NCBI RefSeq assembly: GCF_040954835.1
Contig: NC_090711.1
Location: 17,355,001 to 17,419,000 of the forward strand
Source of the DNA: Lepisosteus oculatus
Taxonomy: Eukaryota; Chordata; Actinopteri; Semionotiformes; Lepisosteidae
Length of the DNA: 64,000 nucleotides
Reading direction: 5' to 3'
Part shown: positions 13,147-26,200 of the stretch, in pieces
Position numbering within the stretch: the first letter of the stretch is position 1
Layout: every line of letters begins with the position of its first letter
The notes under the pieces: generated by a model
Databases searched by the model: none
What the model was told of the DNA's origin: nothing
What the model saw: the letters and a program-made list of their open reading frames with translations, nothing else
Translations under genes and position numbers: made by a program

Positions 13147-13687
13147 TTATCACGCTCCTATCAAACCCAAGGATACTGTTCATCTTGAATTAAGAAAAAA
13201 GACAGGACAAGTACAATAAGAGTAGAGTACAAAATGTATTTTTTCAATTCACTTTCATAGCTATAAAAAATATTTGAATATTCTGACTTAAGCACAACCC
13301 TAATGTTAACAATATTTGGCACATGTTTTACAAATGTCTCTGTCTATTTGAAATGGAAATCTAATAATTAAATTGATTCTTAAAATGTAGAGAGCTTTGC
13401 AAAAAATATATTGGTGCTTTTAGAAAATATATTTCAAGGATGTAATTGCTGTGCTACAGTACGTGCAGAATTTTAGAAAACAGTGCGTCAACAAAGTACA
13501 CTCTTTAGGTTACTTTAGAAGACAATGTACCAAAACAATATATGCAATTAATATGCAAATAGTTGTGAAATTATGGAGCAAGCTAACCATATTTTAAAGA
13601 AACAAACGGACAAGATTTGGGGATAAATTTCCTACAACAGTACAAATGAAATATTCTATAGTTTTGCTAAACAGCTTCTTATTTTAT

Positions 13688-13822
13688 GGAAGCCCGTTTT
13701 AGCCAGGGAGTACAAAAAACGCGCTATGGTATCTCGCAATTGCGACTTACTGTAGTATCTCAGAATTGCAATTGCGAGATACCATAGCGCGTTTTTTTAC
13801 TCCCTGGCGGAAACGGGCTTCC
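13688..13822. mobile_element. Hairpin MITE between ALOX and CYP2
   Basis: A 135-bp near-perfect inverted repeat. The left arm begins GGAAGCCCG and runs through GGGAGTACAAAAAACGCGCT; the right arm ends CGGGCTTCC. Each arm is over 50 bp with a short spacer, so it could form a long hairpin. No coding sequence. A clear target duplication could not be fixed in the AT-rich flanks. Confidence 0.75.
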
Positions 13823-14230
13823 ATATCTTATCGTTTGCAAACATTATTTTTGCAAGAAAAAATAAGGACATTGGGCAGTCACACAAGCTTAACTCTAATG
13901 GTGTCTGTCTCTGATAACTTTTTAGCTGGAGCAACAAGTCTGAAATTGTGGATTACTACCAAACAGTAAGCTAAAGTTTTCCCATTGGGGAGGCCGTTTT
14001 TTCTAAGATTTTCTGGTGCGTAACAGGACATTTAATAACGTCGTCATGGATGTGTTGACTGTGTCCCAGTTTACAAAACAATTCACAAAGATCACTATGT
14101 GTGCTACGCCTCAGCGTACTGTGTTCAGCAAGTGGTATTACAACAGAAATGCACAGTAAATTTTAAGTCATAGCGCAGAGCAAACATACTTCTTTACACA
14201 CTTCACTTTCGGATATTTTATCTATTTATA

Positions 14231-17200
14231 ATGGAGTATCTTCGCATTTTCTTTCATTACTTCTGGGGATGGTTGGACGTTCGAAGTATTCTGTTATTTT
14301 CTTTCGTGTTTTTGGTTCTGGGCGATGTTTTTAAAAACAAGATGCCGAAAGACTTTCCACCAGGTCCCATGGGTCTACCTTTCCTCGGAAATATCTGGGA
14401 TTTTGATGCCGCGAAACCTCATCTGTATATGGCTAAGGTACACTGTATATTTGTTTAAGGTTTTGTAACCAGAGACTGAACACGGGTAAGATAATACAAG
14501 GTGAAACTATGAAAAAAAATAACCCCACCCGATTTGGCAGCGTCTGTGCGGAGTTGTTCAGTACATTAGCTCCTTCAGCACTTTCAAGCCTGACCAGTTT
14601 AATTCGTTTACTTGCCTTTTTATTACTCGTTTTCTCTGTAATATTATGAGAATTATTGTTAACGTTCCTCTGTTTTGGGGGATGGGGGTTGTTATGTGAG
14701 GGTCCTTTAAAACTTGTTTTTGGACGTTTATAACACTAAAATGCAGTTTATGACGACAATCCGGAAGGTATGTCAACATCCAAGTTCAATCAACCTCAGC
14801 AGTTAGTAATTTGTAACCATTCCTGATATCATTTCCTCACATAAAAAACAATAATAATAATAATAATAATAATAATATGCATAATGTGGAATCCTGACAT
14901 AATTCCCTCTTCCTCTAATACACTATAAATACTGTATGTGATCCCCTTCTCTCTCTCACATATGTCTTTTTACATGGACTGTGATATGACCCTGCTTTAT
15001 CATATCTTTTTTTCCCACTTTGCAATGGATATTCTTGTTTGCTGATCCAAGTGAATAGTTGTTGCTTTTTTTGTCTCGGCCAGGAATCTCCAGCTCTTCA
15101 CCTTCTGCCTGTACCTGCATGTGCTCCATCTGCTCCTTTGCTGTCTAAGTTCCTCTCTGTTCCAACCCTGTCTTGTTTGTGTCTCTATCCTTGGTGTCCA
15201 CTTCAGCCCTGTGTTCATTCCTCTCCTCCCCTGCTGTTCCTGATGTCATCTCCTTGGCCCCTGATCCACTTTCACTTTACCTACATTCGAGCAGGTTCTG
15301 TAGCTCCAGGTTGCTGCTGCTTCATGGTCAGTGCAGCACCTTCTCAGTTACAGTATTATAACTGGAAGGAAGAGGTTAATAATAGTCCATGTAGCAAACA
15401 CACCATTCTGTGTCATTGTAGATCCTCAGAATTGTGTTACCTTGAGGTTATGCTGGGTGCAGCCTGTCATGTGTAATGTTTAGATATCTATCAACATAAA
15501 ACGTAGGTAAACGATAAAGGTTGAATAACTCAGGAGAAAGAACTTCCTCTCATTTAACACCCTTTGTTAATTGTTTTATTTAAAGAAAATAAATCCACCG
15601 TACTACTTTGGCCTGTCAACAAAATATTTTATGACACACCTGAAGAAGGCTCCACGGCCGAAACGTGTTTTCTTTCTTCTTTTTTTTCAGCATGGAATAA
15701 ACTTATTACTTGTTCCTTTGCAACAAAATATTTGACATGCTTACTGCCGATTCACAACTAATTCTCGGATTGAATCAGTTCCAAAAGGAGCAATCCTTGC
15801 TGCCATTTGTTTTTTTGTCCAGATAAAGCAGTTGTCTGGAGTAAAATGTTTTAGCCATGATACTGTTCCACTAACAAAATGAAAGTTTGTTTTACTTATC
15901 TGAAGACATGTCAGGTCTTCAACGATTGACCACCTGGGGTGTAGACTAAAAAGTTAAGATCTTGCGCCTGTATGATTAGTTCCATTCTCTAAAATCATGA
16001 GTTAGCAAGAGAAATAGGTATCTTATTTTATGTGTGCAGCTCAAGTAATAAAAAAGAAAAGGGAATTTTGAGGTTTCAAACTTGCCTTCCCGTAGAACTA
16101 TGTTCCCACAATACATTGCACTTTTTGTGGTAACGATTTTTTTTTCTGATTTTCTGGTAACAGCACCAGTAGAGTGGTCAGAAAACTCATAATTATTGGC
16201 AGTTATAGTAAGTGTGTTAAAATAGACTCTACTCTCTAATCAAACCATCACCAAATATTCACAACTCTGCATGGGGGTCCTAATCCTCTTCCTATGATCT
16301 TAGCTCTCACCAAGAGGGTTAAGCCAAATTTTGACTGAACACTTGACAATCGTTTCAGTACACTTAGTTTTTAGGTGTTGTTTTTCTTAGTGAACAATGA
16401 TTTATCATATTATATTCAAGTATTTCACAACTTTTCAGCTGAGCTAAAAGCATTTGCAGCTCTCCTCAAATATGGTACTATAAAAAGCTGTTAGAACATT
16501 TAAATTGAATATCTAATGTACTTCACATCCAATATTTATACAATACAATACTATATTTCCACTTCTCAATAGTATATAGAAAATCAGCTTGTAAGGTCTA
16601 AAGTTCAACCATTTTTCAATTATTGAGGTTATATGACATATGAATGATATCTCCCTTGATTTAAAATTACTTTTCCATTCAGCTTGCAGAAAAATATGGA
16701 GATGTATTTACCATCCGTTTGGGAACACGCTTTGTTATTGTAAACGGCTATAAACTGGTAAAAGAAGTTTTGGTTCATCAAGGAGGCAGTCTGACAGACC
16801 GTCCACCATTTGCAATGGGTGATGAGCTCACCAAAAACCAAGGTATTTACAGTAAATGATTTAAATAAGGAACATGTGCATCTTGCTCATAAGCATTCCA
16901 TCTCAAACCTGATCTGATTTAAAAAGCTATACATAGATGAAGAAAATCAGTGGCTCAATGTTGCAGATAGAACTGGTGTTGGGTGACTTCTATGACTTGT
17001 AAGTAGCACAACTTTGTACAAGGTATTTACAACCTCCTTTCATGTGTTGACAGGGACCATTCTTTTACTAAAGCTGTACACTAAGGTCTTTACTATACAC
17101 TCATTAAAGAAGTCGCAAAGTTGCAGTATCTAATTCTGACACTAATTTTGTTGCCCTCAATTAGCCACTATAATACTGTTGTTAAGTATATACTCTACTT

Positions 17201-20200
17201 TGTTGAGCCTTTTGCTTGTAAAAAGGAGCAGGTGGAGGTTAATTTTGTTCTTAAAAGTATAAAGAAGAAAAAAATGTAGTGTTCTAACTGTGAGTGTGAA
17301 GAAGTCTCATTTTGGAAAAAGAACTTTATCAAAGTTGGGTGTTATTAGGACCATGATTATGAAGTGCTAGTGGTATACATTTTCAGTTTTCAAAAAGCAG
17401 TTGTATTGTATATATTTGTGTGTAATGTATATGTACGTTCATTTTCTTAAACAAATGCATGTTTCATTGGATTATGAAAGATATTAGATACATTTCTAAG
17501 AAATTAAAATTATCGCTTTTTAATCTCTTTGGACACAAACGTTACATTGGTGCAGGCCCTATTTATAAATCTATAATGTACAACATGCAGGGTTGGTATT
17601 ATCCAATGGTTACTTATGGATGCAGCAGAGAAGATTTTCCCTTATGACTTTAAGGAATTTCGGTGTGGGCAAGAGGAGCCTGGAACATACCATTGTGGAG
17701 GAGTGCAGGTTCCTGAATGAGGCCATGGAGGATGAGCAAGGTATCTGTTACTGACCCAACTGATTTTTGTCCATGACTTGTGTGAGTGTCTTGTAATGTT
17801 ATACCAAAGGTGAACTGTTATGTTACTTTGCACAGGGCTGTTATTTCTCCAATGAGCTATGTTGTCAGTGTCATCTTTCTACTCATATCCATATTTGTTT
17901 CACTATAACTTCAGTACTATATACAGATGCAGCCATTCAAAATGGGTGAGGTATTTCGCGGCATACCCCGGTGTGCGGTATCACACGGTATCACACAGTG
18001 TCACCCAGTGTCACGTGGTTAATCGCGCGTCATTTGACGCTCTGCCGGAAACTATCCGGCGTCACCTTGTAAAACCGCCAGGGGGAGCTTAACCTCTCAT
18101 GTACAGCATTTGAGCCTTTAATTTTGAACTGTGTATTACAGCATGTTAATCATCAGTCATTAAAATGTTACTGTTCAGCCTCCATTTCTCTATAAAAAAT
18201 TTACTCTGTTGCACACACACACAATAGAAGCAGGAAGCAGAAGCAGGGACCGTTGTCAGAAGGGAAGAAGGTGACTATTCATTGTTATCAAAAATGACTT
18301 AGAATCGATCATGTTGCGATATTTTGAAATATAAAAGTCAATTGATTGTCCATAATATCGCTATACTATTATTTCGAAGAAATGTTTGTTAAAAGAAAAG
18401 TCCAGCACCAGCTGGATTCGAACACACAACCTGCCAGTTGTTAGTCAGGCACGTAGACCAGTAGGCTACAAGACAACTCGCATGAACAGGGAGGCGAAAC
18501 AGCCCTGTCGCAGTACACGAATATAATCATACCGTTATTAAATTCTTTAGATACGCGATTCCATATTATATTCCCTATTAATCAAATTCTAAAAGTATGC
18601 TTGTTGACTCCGGTATCACGTTAGTTAAAGACTTCGATGCTTAAAATGTTTAGGGAGAAATGAAATACTGGTGTGTATGTTCCAAAGTTCCAAAGTTAAT
18701 ATCGTTTATGGACTTCACACGCGTTGCAGTATGCTCCTATTCTTTTTATGCTCAGGCACTAAGATTTCCCTTCAGAGGTAAAATTCCATATAAATATTAA
18801 ATACTACAATGGACACAGTAAAGACTTTTACTGTAAATCTTTCTACGACAGACCAACGGACCACGAGTGCCCCTGTCGGTCAACCAATCACGTACCGCGG
18901 TACCCTGCGTCATCTTGCGTCACGATGCGCGACGCCGTAGCCAATTACCTCTGGTACGTGTCTGTACCGCGCACTTTGAATGGCTGCATCTGTATATATA
19001 GCTTTTATAGTTAAACACTTCTTTTAAGTATTTAAATGAAGGGCTAAAGGATTGTGCCATTGTGTGAGTCTAGAATAAACTATTACCTCGTGATCTTGCA
19101 TCCAATATTCTGGATTACTTCAAGAAATAGCTGGATTAAATCCTTGGATTAATTAATTACTAGAAACTGAACACCACAGATAATCCAAAAGACTCTCCTA
19201 TTGTTTGGAACATTTCTTTTGTTCTTTTGATTCTTTATCTCAAACCAGCATAGGGATATCTGTGATCAAACTTTACTGTAGTTTGCAGCTTGTACTATTA
19301 CTGTACACTGATGTATCATTTGTTATGTGCCATTTTAGGGAGGCCCTTTGATCCCCAGTTCATCATTCACAATGCTGTATCTAACATAATCTGCTCTGTG
19401 GTGTTTGGAAACCGGTATGAATACACAGACAGACGCTTTCAGGAGCTGCTGCATTTGATTGACGTAACATTAAAAATGCAGGTTACCATGTGGACCCAGG
19501 TGAAAACAGCATGTTTTTCTTTTCCTTGATGTAACTATAAGAAGATTCAAATAACATTTCCATGAAAGTCTTTGGCTTTCCAGTGAAGTGTTTAGATACT
19601 GTCCCTGGTTTGTGTTCTCAGTAATGTGTTTTATGTATGTAAAAAGATCCTACATAACGCACTCCCTGAATTGTTAAATTGAAGATCAAGAGACAGACAA
19701 ACTTCTCTGGACAGAATGTTCCTAAGACATCAGTTCCCTTAAAATCTGTACAGTTCAATCCAGCATACCAAGACCATCATCATAATTTAATCTGTCATCA
19801 CAAGGCTGTGAATTTAAAATTATTTGTGTATTTTATAAAGCTATCACATTCATAGTAGGCCTTAAGAAATGTGAAGATGCTGGGAAACATGGAAACATTG
19901 CTGTAATTTTTTACCACAATTAAAAGTAGGTACATACATCAGATGGAAACACAATTAAAAAAAAATACATGGTGATTTATGATGCATAAATGTTAGTGTC
20001 ATAATGGTTCTCTCTTGTGCAGCTGTATAATGTGTTTCCTACAATAATGAAGATAGTTCCTGGGCCTCATCACACTATCTTTTCAAATTGGAAGAATGTG
20101 ATTTCATTTGTGAAATCAGAGATCCAGGCTCACAAAGAAGACTGGAATCCATCCTGCCCCAGAGATTATATTGACTGCTATCTGGATGAGATTGAAAAGG

Positions 20201-23200
20201 TAAACCAAAGCCATAGTCCAGTCATATCAGGTAGTTGAGCAGTTGGCTAGAAATGCACTGCTTTTCCATGAAACTTCTACAGTTTATCTTAAAAAATGAG
20301 GAACTTCAAGTCAAAGTGACTGTTTATCGGAGTTGATAATGAAAATTAGGGGGAAGGGGACTCTAATTCTCAGTATACCCCAGTGTTGTTTATCCTATCC
20401 CAGTGTTCATTGTACTAGCAATCTCCCAGTCAACCAATTCAGCTAAACACCATCATCTTGCTTGCTGACAGTTCTCAGTTTCCTTATACCTGTCCCTGGC
20501 TGCTATTGATTTCTACTGCTAGTTAATACCCCTGACCTTTAGCAAAGTTTCAACTATAGCCATCTGCACCTGATATCTTGATACCCTACAGAACTACTTA
20601 TACAGTGTTTCAGATACTATTCTTTTAAATGCAATCATCTTAACTGCTGCTTCCTTGATATATGACAGCTGTGACATAATCATGTAATTATTCTGGATCG
20701 GTCATTCTTTTGAAGTCTTCCATGTCATTGTGTAATTATTCCTTAGGTGTTGCAGTTATTCAGTGAACTAGTGTAATAATATTCTAGCTCTGATTAATTG
20801 CTACATATGCTTCAATTGATAAAATGGTTTTGTCTAACAGAGGTGGAACCAAATGCTTACCAAGCTAAGATAGATATCCCTTATTTGCTTTTAAGTAAGC
20901 TTTTAAGTGCTTTGAGAAGCCACCTATTAGAATATTTTCCACAATATATTCCACAACTTAAATGCAATAAATTCCAAGGGATATACAGTATAGAATATTC
21001 TTCTGAATGTTCCCAGGATGTCCACAAAAATATTTCCTAAAACGGAGGAATGTCCAATGTTTCGTTTTTGAGTACTTTGAAACGTAAGATATTTTAGTAA
21101 ACAGGATTTGTTTTTCCACTTTCAGAGTAAAGATGATGTTGACGCAAAATTTGATGAGGAAAACCTATGTTTCTGTGTTCTCGATCTGTTTGTGGCTGGG
21201 ACAGAAACCACAGCAACCACACTATGCTGGGCTCTCCTCTTCATGACCAAATACCCAGAGATACAGAGTAAGTCAAGTGCGATGATCTTTTTGTCTAAAT
21301 TACATATTGAAAATTGACATTTTCATATCTTGGCCTTCAGTGCAAGGTTGATTCAGTGCAGGCTCTTCTTTCAGGAAAGCATATTTTATCACACATGATG
21401 TAGAATGTCATAAACATTTATGGGCTGTTCAAGGTACAACAGATACACAAAACAGATGTGATACAGAGTTAAAGCTCTTTAGGTTACAGCGTGGGGAGAA
21501 ATAAACCAACACCACAAAAATCAAACAAAACAAAAGCCTAGTTCTCTTTGTACGGATTTGTACAACTGTATAATTAAACTGTGTACCAGCAACAAAACCA
21601 AGTCTGTTCTGGGACTCTTCCAAAACGCAAGTGTCAAAACACTGCAAAAGGTCAACCATTCAATTCAATTCAATTCAAGGTGCTTTATTAGCATGACCGA
21701 TGGGTACAATCAGTGTTGCCAAAGCAAATAAAAATAATAAAATTAACATAGAACAAAACAAAAAATAGAAGTAAAATAAAATCTACAGACATGTTACAGA
21801 CATTTACAACAAAGACATATTATAAAATATTGACATATACTGTAGGCGGCTGGAGCATTATTGGGAGACAGACTCACTGTTCCTCAGGCTGTGACAGGAG
21901 ATCACATACTGGGCTGCCAGATCAACTGAGTTCCCTCCTCCCACTCCCAGTAGGATTGGGACCTGTTGTGGCTTTGGCAGGTGTGGGAACTCTGGGATTA
22001 GATTTCTGAATTTCGGGAAGAATGTTTCTCTAATCCCAGAGTATCTGTCACAGTGCAGTAGGAAGCGCACCTCTGTCTCTATTTCTCCCTGCTGGCAGTG
22101 GGAGCACAGCCTGTCCTCTCTGGGCAGCCAGGTCTGCCTGTGTCGCCCAGTTTCTATGGCCAGGTTGTGGTCACTGAGCCTGTACTTCGTCAGGGTCTGT
22201 TTCTGTTTGTTATTTTTTATTTTGGTCAAATATTCAGCTAGTGTGTATTGTCTGTTTAAGGTTCTGTAGCATTCCAGTTTATGTTGTGTTTGTGTGTGTG
22301 TGTCCCAGTGTGTGAGATATTGCTGTTTGATCTGTGCTGTGATGTGGTTGAGTCTGGGTTGTGGTGCTCTAGCAGTGCTGTCCTGAGGCTGGTTAGTGTT
22401 GGTGTGGCTCAGGTCGGTGAGCCTCAGGACCAGCTGGCTCAGGGGGCTCTGTTTTGGGCTCAGCTCTTGGCTCAGCAGGGCTTTGTGGTGGTAGGAATTT
22501 TGGTCACTGTTTTTTAGGTGTAGCCAATACTTTAATATTCTTTTCTGTATGTTTATCAATAGTGGGTACTGGCCTAATTCGGCCCTGCACCCGTTGTTAG
22601 GAGTTTTTCTCTGCACACGGAGGATGATTCTACAGATCTCCATGTGCAGAGTTTCTGTGGGGTGTTTGTCCCATTGGGTGTAATCCTGGTCTGTGAGGGG
22701 ACCCCACACTTCACTGCCGTATAGGGCAATGGGTTGGATTACACTTTCAAATATTTGGAGCCAGATTCTTGTTGGTGGGTTGATGTTGAAGAGCCTCCTT
22801 CTTATTGCGTAGAAAGCCCTGAGTGCCTTCTCCCTCAGTGCCTTCACTGCCCGGTCAAAACTCCCGGAAGAGCTGATGGTGAGACCGAGATATGTGTAGC
22901 TGGATGTGTGCTCCAATGTGTTGTTGTTCAGTGTGAATTTGTACCTGTTTCCCCGAGGTCTGGCTTTCTTCTGGAAAACCATAACTCTGGTCTTGTCCAG
23001 ATTGACTGTCAGTGCCCAGGTCTGACAGTACTGCTCCAGCAGTGCCAGGTTCTGCTGCAGCCCCTGTTCTGTGGGCGACAGCAGGACCAGGTCATCTGCA
23101 TAAAGCAGGAACTTGATTTCTGTGTCATGTAGTGTGAGACCAGGAGCTGCAGACTGCTCCAACATTCCTGCTAATTCATTGATATAGATATTGAACAGTG

Positions 23201-26200
23201 TTGGGCTCAGGCTGCAGCCCTGTCTCACCCCACGGCCTTGGGTGAAGAATTTAGTCCTTTTGTTTCCAATTTTCACTGCACATTTGCTCTCTGAATACAT
23301 TGATTTAATTATGTTGTACACTTTGCCCCCTATGCCACTTTGGAGTAGTTTATAAAACAATCTCTCATGCCAAATCGAGTCAAATGCTTTTTTGAAATCG
23401 ACAAAGCAGGCAAAATTTTTTCCTTTGTGTTTTTGGTGGACGTGTTTGTCTATCAGTGTGTGTAGGGTGTAAATGTGATCAGATGTGTGGTGATCTGGCA
23501 AGAAGCCAATCTGACTTTTACTCAGGACATTGTGTTCGGTAAGGAAGGCCAGTATTCGTGTTTTCAGGATACTGCAGAATACCTTCCCCAGGTTACTGTT
23601 CACACAGATGCCCCAGTAGTTGTTGGGATCGAGTTTATCTCCACTCTTATAGATGGGCGTGATCAGTCCTTGGTTCCAGGCCTCGGGGAAACATCCAGCT
23701 GTCATGATGAGATTGAGGAGTTTGAGCAGGGCTTGTTGCAACTTTGGGCTGCTGTGTCTCAGCATCTCATTTATGACACCATCATGGCCACAGGCTTTGC
23801 GTGGTCTGGCCTGGAGTTTGTCCAGTAGCTCCTGCTCAGTGATTGGGGAGTCTAAGGGGTTTTGGTTGTCTTTGATAGCCAATTCCAAAATTTTGAGTTT
23901 TTCATAAATGGTGTTTTTGTCTGATTGATTTGTATTTGGGAGCTTTTCATAGAGATTTTCAAAGTATGTTTGCCAGATTGTTCCATTTTGGATGGCCAAT
24001 TCTTCTGGTTTTGATTTGTTTAAGTTGTTCCACTTCTCCCAGAAACAGTTCTGATTTAGTGACTCCTCAATTTCTGCAAGTTGTTTGTCTATGTATGTGT
24101 TTCTTTTCCTTTTCAGCGTGTGTTTGTAAAGTTTTACCATGTCACAGTACCTGAGTTGCAGATCTGTGTTGTGTGGTTGTCTGTGTTTTTCATTTGAGAC
24201 TTTTCGTAGTGCATTTCTGATGTTTTTGCACTCCGTATCAAACCACTTTTCTTTTGCTTTTGTTTTTTGGTAGTTTTTCGATGTAGTTGTTTTTAGCTTA
24301 GATTTTGATGCTAGTTTGTGGAATAGGTGATTTAGTTTTTGTGTGGCCAAGTTTATGCCTAATTTGTTGGTTTGATACGGAGTGTTTAGGAATGTGTCCA
24401 TCAGTGTCTGAATTTCGTCATGGCCCAGTGCAGTTTGGTATCTGTCTATGCCTGGTTGAGGTCATACAGCTGGCTGGGCTGTGTCAGTGTGTCTCTGTGC
24501 TGGTGTGCTCTCTTCATGTAGAGTGTGATCTGGCTGTGGTCGGAGAGGGGAGTTTGTGGCCTGACAGTGAAGGCACTGATACAGGAGGGGTCCAGGTCGG
24601 TGATGGCGTAGTCCACCACACTGCTGCCCAGAGCTGAGCTGTAGGTGAACCTGCCTAGAGAGTCCCCTCTAGTCCTGCCGTTGACGATGTACAGGCCCAG
24701 CCCTTGACAGAGCTGCAGCAGCTCGCGCCCGGTGCTGTTGACCGTGGTGTCATGGCTGCACCTGTGTGAGGTGACCGGTGTGTGGTACAGAGGGGATTGT
24801 CCGAATATGTGAGTATTTCCCTGTGTGCTGGTGAAGTCTGCCAGTGTGCCTGTTCGTGCGTTGAGGTCACCACAGAGCAGCACGTTTCCCTGGCCCTGGA
24901 AGTGACTGATCTCTGTGTGGAGACTGGGGAGAATTACCTCACTGCAGTAGGGGGATTCTGAGGGCGGGATGTAGACAGCACACAGGAAAACCTCGTTTTC
25001 TGTACAGATGGTATTTCTTTTGATTTTAAGCCAAACTCGTGACTCTTCTTTCTTTACTAATTGTATGGAGTGACTGAGCTCCACTCTGTACCACACAATG
25101 ATCCCCCCAGAGTCTCTGCCCCGGGTGATTTGGGGTCTTTTGACAGAGGGCACCATGATCTCCTTGTAGCCTGGGGGACAGTGGGTAGCCAAGTCCCCCC
25201 GACACCATGTCTCCTGTAGGATCATGATGTCTGTCTCCTTTACATCCTTGATAAATTCAGGATCAGTGCTCTTCAGCCCAAATGCTGACGAGCCCAGACC
25301 CTGAATGTTCCACATACTTATCTTTAGAGATCTCATTGTTATCGTTTGAATTATCTTTGCAATTTGTTATTGTTTTCTGGAACTGTATCAAATTTGTGTC
25401 GGACATTTACATCATCAACAGAAACAAGTATTGTGCTGGGTTTTTGTCTGTCGCTGTGGGTGATGGAAGTTCAGCTCATAAGCCGGGTGCAGATGAGGTT
25501 CAGGAGCTGCCGGATTTCTCCCAGCTCTAAACCGCTCGGGACTGATGGTCTGGCCAGGGCTGCGGCGTAGCTGTGCAGGAGCGGCTCGGTCCGGCTCTGC
25601 TGTTGTGCTGGGTGGGGAGGGGTTGTGGTTCTGGTCCGGTTCAGCTGTTGGTCTGGGTGAGGGGCATGGGGTGGGGCGCTGGTTCTGGTCCTGTTCGGTC
25701 GTTGGTCTGGGTTGGAGGACTGTAGGGTGGTGCTGGTTCTGTTTTTTGTGGGTTGAGCTGGTCTGGGTTGGGGGTGTGGGTGCTGGGGCGTTCCTCTGGT
25801 AGTCCTCCTGTTTCTCTCTGGGATGCTGTTTGGGTGTCTGCCCAGTGTGGTGTCTTTCAGAGTTTTTGTGAAGAGTCCAATGGTCTGTTTTTTGAGGTGT
25901 TTATGGTCGTGTAGATGCTGTGGTCCAAGGGTGGAGTGATGGGCCAGATAGACGTTTGGGAGCAGGGCGCAGCACCATGAGATCTCGGCATTGATTCTCT
26001 GGATGGTGTGGTGCTGCTCGTCCTGTCTCGGCAGCAGGGTGAAGATGACAATTCGGGCGCGAGGGAACTCCTGTATGGCCCTCTCTGCCACTCTCCTGAT
26101 GGACTGGGCCACCTGCTCCCTCTGGGTCCTCAGGTCGTTGGTGCCGGTGTGGATGATGATGTGCTAAGGGGCTCCCAGTACCGACCTGGACAGTAGCTGC

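Noticed and set aside
12935-13183. 82-codon minus frame with a poly-Tyr run
   Set aside because: It is a translation of the (TAA)n microsatellite.
14210-14232. TTTATAAT directly before the CYP2 ATG as a TATA box
   Set aside because: It touches the start codon, so no 5' UTR would remain. No convincing core promoter was found for this gene.
15039-15476. 145-codon plus frame in CYP2 intron 1
   Set aside because: It is intronic and low in complexity, is duplicated in the other arm with indels, and matches no family I know.
18413-18482. Functional tRNA-Val(AAC) gene
   Set aside because: The stems are imperfect, no Pol III terminator is evident, and it sits inside a transposon. Kept only as tRNA-like.
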